Below are positions 7,400-14,880 of a DNA stretch of 14,992 bases, piece after piece. Within the stretch, counting starts at the first letter, position 1; the number at the start of each line of letters is the position of its first letter. Source of the DNA: Cloacimonetes bacterium UBA5835 (GTDB lineage: Bacteria; Cloacimonadota; Cloacimonadia; Cloacimonadales; Cloacimonadaceae). Position numbers and translations under genes: made by a program. The notes under the pieces are model-generated. The model saw nothing but the letters and a program-made list of their open reading frames with translations, made no database searches and was not told the DNA's origin. The DNA is taken from contig DJGX01000002.1 in the NCBI GenBank assembly GCA_002432865.1, positions 1 through 14,992 of the forward strand. The letters run 5' to 3'.

Positions 7400-8377
7400 A
7401 TGTTATTCCTTCAGAAGCAGAAAGGAATTGCTGTAACAAATGAAAGGAATAAGAAATTGCTAAAGCGCTTTTTTATCTTGCTTTCGTTATTGATTGCGGG
7501 ATACCTTTATGCAAACTACACCCTGCAGCTAAAAACTAATAATCTTGTTATATACGCAGAAAGTCCAATTTCCGTTCCTTTGGAAACAATGTTGAAGTCC
7601 TTAGATGATAATATTGATAGTTTTCAGATGAATATAGGAGTATATCTTGATCTGCTTGCGCCTGTCTACCTGATTGAAAATAATACAAGTTATCAAACTC
7701 TTTCTTTAGGGAAGGCAAAAATAGTGGAATTTAGTGATGCTTTCTATAGTGGGTCAGAACAAAGAATCTATGTGCGTCCTCTTGCTTCAATTCAAGAAAA
7801 TCATCGCAAGGTTTTGATGCATGAATATATTCATTGGTATCTGGAGCAAATTTTTGAACAGGCACCTTTATGGTTTCATGAAGGGATGGCTACGCATTAT
7901 GCTCAGCAGGTAGGTTTTGAACAGTTTATTTATTATTTGGAACAGAGTTTTTTGGGGAAGAAAAGTGATCTGTTTCGGCTCAGTTATAGCTATCCAGAAA
8001 AAAAAGAAGATTGGTCTTTATTCTATTTATCTTCGGCAATGGCTGTTCGCTATATGAGTGAAAAAAAACCAAAGGAATGGCAGGATTTTTGGGAACTGGC
8101 AGCGAGCTATAAGAGAAAAAAAACTAAGGCATCTTTCACCGATTGCTTTGTCCGTGCTTACAGAACTACACTATATGATTTTCATAAGGAATATTCTCAA
8201 TATACCAAGCGGTTAAGTTATCAATATCTGTTTTGGAGCTTTAATGCTCTTCTGGCTATACTTTTACCGATTATTTTATTTATCGCCTGGCGAATCAGGA
8301 AAAAAAGAATGGCAGCTCTCCCCGATTTACCTTTACCGGAAGATGAAATTATTAACGAAGACGAGACTATAGATTAA
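7400..8377 (+). CDS. Membrane-anchored zinc peptidase, peptidase MA-like
   Basis: A putative gluzincin metalloprotease of up to 325 residues. An N-terminal hydrophobic segment (about 24-40) acts as an uncleaved anchor or signal. The catalytic part carries HEYIH (H141, E142, H145) and, 16 residues later, WFHEGMATHY with E161 as probable third zinc ligand; this arrangement is that of the peptidase MA-like family. A second membrane segment (about 276-296) and a basic stretch are followed by an acidic tail. The catalytic domain should therefore face the periplasm. The start is uncertain: ATG 7400 lies right after a T-rich terminator and has no ribosome binding site, while TTG 7457, with AAAGGA eight bases upstream, would give a 306-residue protein beginning just before the membrane segment. 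The substrate is unknown. Confidence 0.8.
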   Translation: MLFLQKQKGIAVTNERNKKLLKRFFILLSLLIAGYLYANYTLQLKTNNLVIYAESPISVPLETMLKSLDDNIDSFQMNIGVYLDLLAPVYLIENNTSYQTLSLGKAKIVEFSDAFYSGSEQRIYVRPLASIQENHRKVLMHEYIHWYLEQIFEQAPLWFHEGMATHYAQQVGFEQFIYYLEQSFLGKKSDLFRLSYSYPEKKEDWSLFYLSSAMAVRYMSEKKPKEWQDFWELAASYKRKKTKASFTDCFVRAYRTTLYDFHKEYSQYTKRLSYQYLFWSFNALLAILLPIILFIAWRIRKKRMAALPDLPLPEDEIINEDETID

Positions 8378-8391
8378 TCACTTTTTGATAT

Positions 8392-9063
8392 ATGGAAACC
8401 ATACAAACCCATCCCTATAAACCTTTCTTGCCTGAAGAAGCTAAAGTTTTACTTCTGGGAAGTGCTCCTCCCTATCGTTTTTGCACAGGATATATCAATG
8501 ATCTTAAAAATAAGGATATTGACTACTACTATGGCAGCAACAGCAATTTGCTTTGGGATATTTTGTTTTTGGCTCTAAAACCAGAATCAATAAACTGTAT
8601 TTCGGAATTAAGATTTAGGCAAGAAGAGAGAATAAAAAGAACTGCTTATCAGGTTAATTTTTTACAAAGCTTCTTAGCCGAAAATAAGCTGGCAATGGCA
8701 GATATCCTCTTGAAATTCATACGCAAGGATACCAGCGCAGAGGATTATAAACTGAAAGTTTTAAAATATCAGGATATTTTAACAATTTTGTATAGCCGTC
8801 CCACCCTCAATAAAATTCTCTGCACCAGCAGAAACAGAGTTCATTATTGGTTAGTGGACTACCTCCAGCAAAAAGAAAAATTGGATTTAGTGAAAATGGA
8901 CGAAAACCAAACTAAGCTAATTCTAAAAAGCGGGGTTCAAAGAGAAATAAAGATTGATATTTTGCCTTCTCCTTCGGCAAGAAGTGTTATGCGTTATGAT
9001 AATAAAGAGGACTTCCTGCAAAAAGTATCCGAAATCTACAAACAAAGAATATTGAACAATTAG
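8392..9063 (+). CDS. Uracil-DNA glycosylase superfamily protein
   Basis: A 223-residue protein with the layout of a base-excision DNA glycosylase. VLLLGSAPP (19-27) matches the first active-site motif, YYYGSNSNLLWDIL (45-58) matches the YY-N-FW strand typical of the MUG/hypoxanthine-glycosylase-like branch, and ILPSPSAR (190-197) matches the second motif that inserts into the DNA minor groove. The expected role is removing deaminated bases from DNA. Motif 1 is unusual (SAPPYRF rather than the GxDPG or GSFP forms), so substrate and even activity are uncertain. It starts 14 bases after the peptidase gene and has no clear ribosome binding site. It is the last gene of the plus-strand cluster. Confidence 0.65.
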   Translation: METIQTHPYKPFLPEEAKVLLLGSAPPYRFCTGYINDLKNKDIDYYYGSNSNLLWDILFLALKPESINCISELRFRQEERIKRTAYQVNFLQSFLAENKLAMADILLKFIRKDTSAEDYKLKVLKYQDILTILYSRPTLNKILCTSRNRVHYWLVDYLQQKEKLDLVKMDENQTKLILKSGVQREIKIDILPSPSARSVMRYDNKEDFLQKVSEIYKQRILNN

Positions 9064-9496
9064 CGATAAGGACACAATCTCGATGATTTTTTAACTAAAG
9101 GGGAGATGTATTCGATCATATTCGGTGTTTTTATCTGGATTTTACCTTTTTTTGCTGTCCTAAAACCCTCTTTTTCGTTCATCTTTTAACTCTTGTAAAT
9201 TGGGCTTACCTCTCCAACAAGCAATTAGAAAAAGTTAAAATAGCTGAACTGTGTATCAGAGAGAGAAAAAATAAGGGAAAAGATAGATTTATTAGGTTAG
9301 GAAAAGTAATGGAGTATTTATATAAAGATAGAGTCCTTACCACCGAAATAAGTTTCCAACATACCTATAACTCGTTTGGCAGTGAGGACTCCTTATAAAG
9401 AAGGTTATTTTCCACAAATTAAATCGTGGGTTTCACCTCTCGACTTCTCGACTTCTCGACCTCTCGACTTCTCGACTTCTCGACTTCCCGACTTTT
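9064..9496. other. Convergent spacer with structured and repeated DNA
   Basis: This lies between the ends of the glycosylase gene (plus) and ftcD (minus). From 9064 to 9330 I see only AT-rich sequence with tiny frames: a 27-codon plus-strand frame from ATG 9106 and a 40-codon minus-strand frame 9060-9182, neither supported. Then come a 61-nt hairpin (9331-9391) and a tandem 8-bp array (9439-9494). No standard terminator was found for either flanking gene. Confidence 0.6.
9331..9391. repeat. 61-nt long-stem inverted repeat
   Basis: GAGTCCTTAC (9331-9340) and GTGAGGACTC (9382-9391) pair over ten positions as RNA with one U-G wobble. The match continues imperfectly inward through CC.AAA/TTTGG to about 9348 and 9375. 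The loop (9349-9374) is 26 bases. No T tract follows on either strand, so it is not a standard terminator. A folded RNA, a REP-like element or a recombination site are all possible. Confidence 0.55.
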
Positions 9497-9517
9497 TCAC
9501 CTTTCCACTTTTTCACC
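9439..9517. repeat. CTCGACTT 8-bp tandem array plus 16-bp extension
   Basis: Seven consecutive 8-bp units of CTCGACTT occupy 9439-9494; the third and seventh each have one changed base. The array continues as two copies of ACTTTTTCACC (9491-9501 and 9507-9517), 16 bases apart. The right part lies inside ftcD and encodes its last residues (GEKVER) and stop codon. The regular spacing without unique spacers excludes CRISPR. Confidence 0.85.
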
Positions 9518-11182
9518 CATTAACTTAGCCAAAACATCTTTTTCTACGCTATCACAAAGCAAATTACATTTTTCCAGCAGATCTTTTGCTTCGGCGTGGA
9601 TTTTATGTATATAATTTTCATCAGCAATTCCGGGAAGATTAATCAGGATATTATAGTAAGCAGCTTGAGAAGCGCAATTTGCAGTTAAAGCAGCCACTCC
9701 AGCATCGGAAAGAGCATTGGCATTACCAATTTTAGCTATTTTTAAGGCAAGTTCGGCAGCGGACATTGCTAAGTGCATAGTTTCCAAAGGAGCATTAATT
9801 GCAGCTTGAGTGCATTTTTCAATTTGAGTTTTGCGAAATTCTATTTCTTCTTCGGTTTTTTTGGGTAAACGCATAGCATCCATCATAGTGAAGAAGGCAT
9901 CTGTATCTTTATCAATCACTTCCAGCGACTTTTCTTTTATTTCCTGTCCAATAGGGGCTAGTTCCATAGCCTCTTTAGCCACATTTTCATATCCTTTTTT
10001 GCCAATAGTAAGATTTGCAACCATCGCAGAAAGAGCTCCACTCATAGATGCACAAAGAGCAGCAACGCTTCCACCTCCGGGAGCGGGTTCATCAGTAGAA
10101 AGCAAATCACAGAAGGCATCCACTTTCAGGTTTACCAATCGATCTTTTCTGGAGATGGCATATTCAATAACTTTTTTATCTATATCGAAGGGAGCTAATT
10201 CTGCCAAGCCCATAGATTGAATTGCTGTTTGCATAATCATTCTTTCGGGGATACCGGTACTTTCGTTCATTCTACTTAAATAAAATTTTCCAGCTTCTAA
10301 AATAGCCGCTTTGGGGATTAAGCCAACCAGTTCACTGCCAGTAACTTGAATGCCCATTTCGCTGGCCAGTTCGCGCACTTTTTCCAAAACCAGATGGGGA
10401 GGGGTAATTTTATAATTGGTAAGATTTATACTAATTTGAGCGCGATCGTAGGATTCAATGAACCAGCCAACAGCTTTACAGTGAGTAAATAGGCCAGGGA
10501 TATAGATGGTATTTCCGTTTTCATCTTTCATCAGTTTACCATTTTTATCTCTTGCTGCTCTTCCGCTTTCGCGAATTATTTGAGCTATTTCACTTGCTTT
10601 TTTCTTGTCGCGAGTATTGAGGTTTATATTATAGGCAATTAGAAATTCTCTCGCTCCAATAGCTGTAGCTCCACTTTTGGCATTAAAAGTATGGGGACCG
10701 AAATCGGGTTTCCAATATGGGTCTTTAGCTTTTTCAGATAGTGCTTCATATTCCCCGCTACGGATATTAGCCAGATTTTTCCATTCTTCTTTAGTGGCTG
10801 CATATTCATATAAGTAAACAGGTATGCCAAGTTCTTCGCCAACTCGTTTTCCTAATTTATTTGCATATTCTACGCATTCTTCCATCGTCATTTCCGAAAT
10901 TGGGATGAAGGGACATACATCGGTAGCTCCCATTCTGGGATGAGCTCCTTTATGTTTACTCATATCAATCAGTTCAGCGGCTTTTTTTATTGCCTGAAAA
11001 GCTGCTTCCACAACTGCTTCGGGTTCTCCAGCTATGGTAAAAACAGTTCTGTTTGTATCAGCGCCCGGATCCATATCCAATAAAACCACTCCCTTAACAC
11101 TTTTAATAGCTGCTGCAATAGCATTTAGAATGGAGCTGTCTCTTCCTTCACTGAAATTGGGGACACATTCCATCAGTTTCAT
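9497..11182 (-). CDS. ftcD: Formiminotransferase-cyclodeaminase (bifunctional)
   Basis: A 561-residue bifunctional enzyme of histidine degradation. The first half moves the formimino group from formiminoglutamate to tetrahydrofolate; the second half deaminates the product to methenyl-tetrahydrofolate, feeding one-carbon metabolism. Residues 1-180 are the N-terminal transferase lobe (MECVPNFSEGRD, and KGAHPRMGATDVCPF with H81 as the expected catalytic base). About 181-330 is the second transferase lobe. About 350-545 is the mostly helical cyclodeaminase with PAPGGGSVAAL (366-376). Many bacteria encode the halves separately; here they are fused. The start ATG 11182 follows AGAGG at suitable spacing. 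The gene sits 14 bases after the CorC-family gene, so it is probably transcribed with it. Its final residues lie in a repeat array, so the natural C-terminus may have been altered. Confidence 0.95.
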   Translation of the reverse strand: MKLMECVPNFSEGRDSSILNAIAAAIKSVKGVVLLDMDPGADTNRTVFTIAGEPEAVVEAAFQAIKKAAELIDMSKHKGAHPRMGATDVCPFIPISEMTMEECVEYANKLGKRVGEELGIPVYLYEYAATKEEWKNLANIRSGEYEALSEKAKDPYWKPDFGPHTFNAKSGATAIGAREFLIAYNINLNTRDKKKASEIAQIIRESGRAARDKNGKLMKDENGNTIYIPGLFTHCKAVGWFIESYDRAQISINLTNYKITPPHLVLEKVRELASEMGIQVTGSELVGLIPKAAILEAGKFYLSRMNESTGIPERMIMQTAIQSMGLAELAPFDIDKKVIEYAISRKDRLVNLKVDAFCDLLSTDEPAPGGGSVAALCASMSGALSAMVANLTIGKKGYENVAKEAMELAPIGQEIKEKSLEVIDKDTDAFFTMMDAMRLPKKTEEEIEFRKTQIEKCTQAAINAPLETMHLAMSAAELALKIAKIGNANALSDAGVAALTANCASQAAYYNILINLPGIADENYIHKIHAEAKDLLEKCNLLCDSVEKDVLAKLMGEKVER

Positions 11183-11196
11183 AATTGAACCTCTAT

Positions 11197-12450
11197 CTAA
11201 TTTATTTTATGTATTTTAACCTTTACAATCTGTTTTGAAGTTGCCTGTAAAACCTGTATAGTATAAGGAGGAACATTAACTACCTGACCCTGATGCGGGA
11301 TTTTTTCCAAGCGGTCTAAAATTAAACCTGCAACTGTTTCATAATCGCCTTCGGGCAATTGAATACCGTAATCATCTATCAATCTATCAATTTCAGTATC
11401 AGCGGCAACCAGCCATGTCTTTGGTCCAACTTGTTGAACAGAGTTTTCATCTTCATCGGTATCATATTCATCTTCAATATCACCAACGATCTCTTCCAGG
11501 ATATCTTCCATAGTAACAATTCCGGCTGTTCCTCCAAAGGAATCAACAATAATAGCCATACTGCGTTGTTTAGTTTGCATTTCTTTCAAAAGGACATCCA
11601 GATCTGTATTTTCAGGAGCGAAGAGAGGTTCGTGAATAATATCTCCTGCAGTCATATCAGGAGAGCAATCCTGTTTCAGAATATCATAAATAATAAGAAT
11701 TCCGATTATATCATCAATGTTGTTACAATATACAGGATAGCGAGTAAAACCTTCTTTACGAGCAATATTGGCTACTTCAGATAGAGAGGTTTTATCTTGA
11801 ATGGCAACAATGTCTGTACGAGGAACCATAACATTTCTGGCATCCAGTTCTGAAAAATCCAAGGCATCTTCAATCATCTCAATTTGGTGATCGTTTGTTT
11901 CATCTATAGCGGTTTGGGAAAGCAGAAAGGAGAGGTCATCCTTTGTTAAATAATCGTACTGATATCCCTCTTCCAGTTTCAGCAATTTCCGCAAGAAATT
12001 GTTCAGCCAGGTAACTATCATTACCAACGGTTTCAGCAGATAATAGAAAAATTGCAATAGAGGAAAAAACAAAGGGATCAGCGTTTCGGCATTATCTCTG
12101 AAAATAGTTTTGGGAATCATTTCTCCAGATATCAGCACAACTATCCCTACTACCAAAGAAGTGTATCGAGCATCAAAGACAGGGGCAAAGAGTCGATTTG
12201 CTAAATAGGTAGAAAGAGAGGCAATAATCACATTAGCAATGTTATTACCAATTAAAGTGGTACCTAAAAATTTATCGGGTTGACGGACAAACTGCAAAAG
12301 AACAGCTTTGCTTTTACTCTTTTTGGCTTCTTGTTCCAATTTTATCTGGTCTATAGAAAGCATTCCCGTTTCCAAGCCAGAAAAGAAAAAACTAAGCACC
12401 AGAAAAAAAAGTAATACGATCAGGATCAGAACAATCTGAGCCACTGCCAT
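11197..12450 (-). CDS. CNNM/CorC-family (HlyC-type) membrane protein with CBS pair
   Basis: A 417-residue member of the DUF21-CBS-CorC group, tied to magnesium or other divalent cation transport or resistance and often mislabelled as hemolysin. A DUF21 domain with about four membrane segments (3-28, 65-88, 97-117, 124-150; GNNIAN and SGEMIPKTIF are typical) is followed by two CBS domains (about 207-263 with MVPRTDIVAI, and 271-328 with DSFGGTAGIVTMEDILEEIVGDIEDE), which in this family bind adenine nucleotides. A CorC/HlyC C-terminal domain occupies about 342-414. ATG at 12450 lies directly next to the prfA stop codon with no gap, implying translational coupling. Substrate and direction of transport cannot be read from sequence. 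Confidence 0.9.
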   Translation of the reverse strand: MAVAQIVLILIVLLFFLVLSFFFSGLETGMLSIDQIKLEQEAKKSKSKAVLLQFVRQPDKFLGTTLIGNNIANVIIASLSTYLANRLFAPVFDARYTSLVVGIVVLISGEMIPKTIFRDNAETLIPLFFPLLQFFYYLLKPLVMIVTWLNNFLRKLLKLEEGYQYDYLTKDDLSFLLSQTAIDETNDHQIEMIEDALDFSELDARNVMVPRTDIVAIQDKTSLSEVANIARKEGFTRYPVYCNNIDDIIGILIIYDILKQDCSPDMTAGDIIHEPLFAPENTDLDVLLKEMQTKQRSMAIIVDSFGGTAGIVTMEDILEEIVGDIEDEYDTDEDENSVQQVGPKTWLVAADTEIDRLIDDYGIQLPEGDYETVAGLILDRLEKIPHQGQVVNVPPYTIQVLQATSKQIVKVKIHKIN

Positions 12451-13518
12451 TTATGTATTCACCTTCTCGTTTCTCCAGGCAATTCGTAAAGCCTGAATAA
12501 ACTCTTCTATATTTCCTGCCAAAAAGGAATCTAGATTGTAGCTTGTCAAGTTAATTCTATGATCTGTAACTCGGGATTGTGGAAAATTATAAGTTCGGAT
12601 TTTTGCACTGCGGTCACCGGTTGAGACCTGAGCTTTTCTAGCTCTGGCAATTTCTTGTTCCTGACGGCTTATCTCAGCATCCAGTAAACGGCTGCGTAAC
12701 ACTTTTAAGGCTTTAGCTTTGTTTTTAATCTGCGATTTTTCGTCCTGGCAGGTAACCACAATTCCTGTAGGCAGATGAGTAATTCTCACTGCGGAATCAG
12801 TTGTATTAACACTTTGTCCACCATGCCCTGTACTTCTATAGACATCTATGCGCAAATCACTATCCTGGATATCTATATCTATATCTTCTGCTTCAGGTAA
12901 AACAGCCACAGTAACAGCAGAAGTATGAATTCTACCAGAGGATTCTGTTACCGGAATTCTTTGCACTCTATGTACCCCGCTTTCAAAACGCATATAGGAA
13001 TATACATCTTTACCGCTAAGCTGAAAAACAACTTCTTTATAGCCACCCAGTTCGGTTTCGTTCATTGAGATCACTTCCAGTTTCCAGCCTTTCATTTCTG
13101 CATAATGGCTATACATTCTAAATAAATCAGCAGCAAAAAGAGCAGCTTCTTCTCCACCTGTTCCTGCCCGAATTTCCACAATGGCATTTTTGGAATCATT
13201 AGGATCAGAGGGAATAAGCAAATCGCGCAATTTTAGTTCTGCCTGTTCAAGTTGGTTTTGCAAAGAGTTTTCTTCATCTTTAATTAGATTTAGCATTTCT
13301 GGATCGTTTTCGCTTTTTTCCAGTTCCTTCACTTCTTCCATATGTTTTTCCAGTTTCCGATAATGTTTCCAGGCAGAATCAATTTCTTTTAGTTCTTTAA
13401 AGCGGCGCAAGCAATCACGGTACTTTTTAGTATCATTGATCAAAGCAGGATCGCTGATTTGTTCCTGCATTTCATTCAGTTCATTTTCCAGGCTTTGTAA
13501 TTTTTCGAGAGGTAGCAA
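12451..13518 (-). CDS. prfA: Peptide chain release factor 1
   Basis: RF1 ends translation at UAA and UAG. At 355 residues it is of usual length. IPVTES (188-193) holds the PxT anticodon-like tripeptide (189-191), which marks RF1 rather than RF2; STGHGGQSVNTTDSAVR holds the catalytic GGQ (233-235); AGTGGEEAALFAADLFRMY (118-136) is also conserved. The N-terminal 110 residues are helical and charged, as expected for domain 1. The start is TTG 13518: GGAGGA lies nine bases upstream, inside the last codons of the DUF1385 gene, whose stop is five bases before the TTG. No nearby ATG fits as well. The usual downstream methyltransferase prmC is absent here; a CorC-type gene takes its place. Confidence 0.96.
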   Translation of the reverse strand: MLPLEKLQSLENELNEMQEQISDPALINDTKKYRDCLRRFKELKEIDSAWKHYRKLEKHMEEVKELEKSENDPEMLNLIKDEENSLQNQLEQAELKLRDLLIPSDPNDSKNAIVEIRAGTGGEEAALFAADLFRMYSHYAEMKGWKLEVISMNETELGGYKEVVFQLSGKDVYSYMRFESGVHRVQRIPVTESSGRIHTSAVTVAVLPEAEDIDIDIQDSDLRIDVYRSTGHGGQSVNTTDSAVRITHLPTGIVVTCQDEKSQIKNKAKALKVLRSRLLDAEISRQEQEIARARKAQVSTGDRSAKIRTYNFPQSRVTDHRINLTSYNLDSFLAGNIEEFIQALRIAWRNEKVNT

Positions 13519-13523
13519 GAGTG

Positions 13524-14498
13524 TTATTCCTCCACGATTTTTACATTATGATCACTTATATCCATATCCAGAGCAGCCTTCATAGCAACTAAACCGATTT
13601 CTAGCATTTCATCATCAGGTGGCTGAGTAGTTATATGTTGTAAAGCCATCCCAGGAACGGTTAAAAGTTTTACGATAGGATGTTTTAGATTTTTTCCTGA
13701 GAATTTCAGCACTTCATAAGAAACACCCGAAATTAACGGCATCAGTAAAATATGATATGCTAAGCGTAAATAAACTGGAACTGGAGAATGCAAAATAAAA
13801 GCTGAAACTAAAGTATCCACAATGGAAAAGATCAGGATGCTGATTAATAACACAAAAAAGATAAAACTCGTTCCACAACGAGGATGGATAGTAGACCATT
13901 CCTTAATTTTATCTATTATTAAAGGACTGTTATGTTCATAGGCATTTACATTTTTATGCTCAGCTCCATGATAGCGAAACAACCTTTTTATATCCTTCAT
14001 CAGGGAAATCAAATAAACATATAGTACGAAGAATATTATCCTGATTACTCCAGCAAAGACATTAAACAGAAAATCCTGCCGCGAAAGATGAACCCAATCA
14101 GCAAGTTTATATGGTAACCATCCAAACAGGAGAAAAGCTAAGCCAAAGGCAATTATATAACTGACGATGTTTTCCGCTTGTTCTGCAGTTTTGTTTTTAC
14201 TTTTCACTTTTTTACCCTTGGCTTTCTCTTCTGCTATAAAATCCAGCTCAAAACGATTGGCAGAAAAAGTGAGGGTCTTAATTCCAATAATCATCATTTC
14301 AATTAAGGAAATAAAACCACGAATAATCGGCAGCCCCAAAAATTTCTTCTTCTGAGTAATGCTGACAAAGGGCGTTTTTAACAATTCAATACTGCCATCT
14401 TTTCGGCGAATAGCAGTTGCCAGAAGATCTGGACCGCGCATCATTACACCCTCGATAACAGCTTGGCCCCCTACGCTAATTTCTTTCTTTTCAGACAT
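13524..14498 (-). CDS. DUF1385 (YqhQ-like) membrane protein
   Basis: A 324-residue integral membrane protein of the DUF1385 family, whose biochemical role is not established. Family hallmarks are visible: VGGQAVIEGVMMRGP (9-23), FRYHGAEHKNVNAYE (174-188), HPRCGTSFIF (205-214) and a C-terminal TTQPPDDEMLEIG (290-302). The conserved His, Cys and Glu residues suggest a metal or active site, but this is inference. Membrane segments are likely at about 62-80, 108-130, 145-168, 210-235 and 243-262, with a lysine-rich loop near 92-105. AGGAAG precedes ATG 14498. Position between rpmE and prfA is a recurring arrangement for this family in many bacteria. A terminator lies directly upstream, so expression depends on readthrough or a promoter overlapping it. 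Confidence 0.88.
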   Translation of the reverse strand: MSEKKEISVGGQAVIEGVMMRGPDLLATAIRRKDGSIELLKTPFVSITQKKKFLGLPIIRGFISLIEMMIIGIKTLTFSANRFELDFIAEEKAKGKKVKSKNKTAEQAENIVSYIIAFGLAFLLFGWLPYKLADWVHLSRQDFLFNVFAGVIRIIFFVLYVYLISLMKDIKRLFRYHGAEHKNVNAYEHNSPLIIDKIKEWSTIHPRCGTSFIFFVLLISILIFSIVDTLVSAFILHSPVPVYLRLAYHILLMPLISGVSYEVLKFSGKNLKHPIVKLLTVPGMALQHITTQPPDDEMLEIGLVAMKAALDMDISDHNVKIVEE

Positions 14499-14515
14499 AT
14501 TTCTTCCTAAGATAG

Positions 14516-14561
14516 AAAAAACGCCATTTTCCCCGATTTCAGAAAACGGATAAAATGGCGT
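14516..14561 (-). terminator. Strong intrinsic terminator between rpmE and DUF1385
   Basis: On the minus strand, ACGCCATTTT (14561-14552) pairs perfectly with AAAATGGCGT (14530-14521). Inside, CCG pairs with CGG across a two-by-two internal loop. The stem is followed by a T run (14520-14516). It starts 17 bases after the rpmE stop and ends 17 bases before the DUF1385 start, so it should separate rpmE from the downstream genes, wholly or in part. Confidence 0.85.
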
Positions 14562-14578
14562 AAACTGGGTATAAAACC

Positions 14579-14788
14579 CTAATTTTCCTGTTTAAGATTA
14601 TATTTTTTATTGAATTTCTCTACTCTTCCAGCAGTATCAATAATCTTCTGCTTACCTGTATAAAAAGGATGACATGCATTGCAGATTTCTACCTGCAATT
14701 TATCTTTAGTGCTTTTGGTTTGAAATGTATTTCCACAAGCACAGGTAACGGTTACCATTTCGTATTTAGGATGTATTGCTTTCTTCAT
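14579..14788 (-). CDS. rpmE: Ribosomal protein L31, zinc-binding type
   Basis: A 69-residue L31 of the large ribosomal subunit. It opens with MKKAIHPKYE and has the four zinc-ligand cysteines of the C+ form (C16, C18, C36, C39, in TCACGN and CNACHPFYTGKQK), and the usual AGRVEKFNKKY near the end. C+ L31 proteins are known to act as a zinc reserve and to be swapped for cysteine-less copies when zinc is low; no second copy is seen here. The ribosome binding site AAGGAG (14799-14804, minus strand) lies ten bases before ATG. It is the first gene of the minus-strand cluster and is followed by its own terminator. Confidence 0.96.
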   Translation of the reverse strand: MKKAIHPKYEMVTVTCACGNTFQTKSTKDKLQVEICNACHPFYTGKQKIIDTAGRVEKFNKKYNLKQEN

Positions 14789-14829
14789 CTATCTTTTTCT
14801 CCTTGAAAATCTTAATCGTACTTATACCA

Positions 14830-14862
14830 CAAATTTAGATGGCAGAATTATGTCAATGCAAA
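14830..14862 (-). promoter_or_regulatory. Possible Bacteroidota-type promoter of rpmE
   Basis: On the minus strand TTTG (14862-14859), then 21 bases, then TAAATTTG (14837-14830) match the Bacteroidota consensus TTTG-N17-23-TANNTTTG, placed about 40 bases before the rpmE start codon. A TTGACA overlaps the same area but lacks a TATAAT at normal distance. Short matches are common in AT-rich DNA, so this is tentative. Confidence 0.3.
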
Positions 14863-14880
14863 AAGTGGGGAAATTTGGAT

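Noticed and set aside
9060..9182. 40-codon minus-strand frame overlapping the glycosylase stop
   Set aside because: There is no ribosome binding site and no recognisable motif; chance in AT-rich sequence is likely.
9106..9189. 27-codon hydrophobic frame after GGGGAG
   Set aside because: The purine motif touches the ATG, leaving no proper spacing, and the frame is too short to judge.
9426..9614. 62-codon plus-strand frame through the CTCGACTT array
   Set aside because: It translates the tandem repeat and then runs antisense to ftcD, so it is an artefact.
10639..10842. Antisense and alternate-frame reading frames inside ftcD, prfA and the kinase gene
   Set aside because: They overlap genes with strong family matches and have no features of their own.
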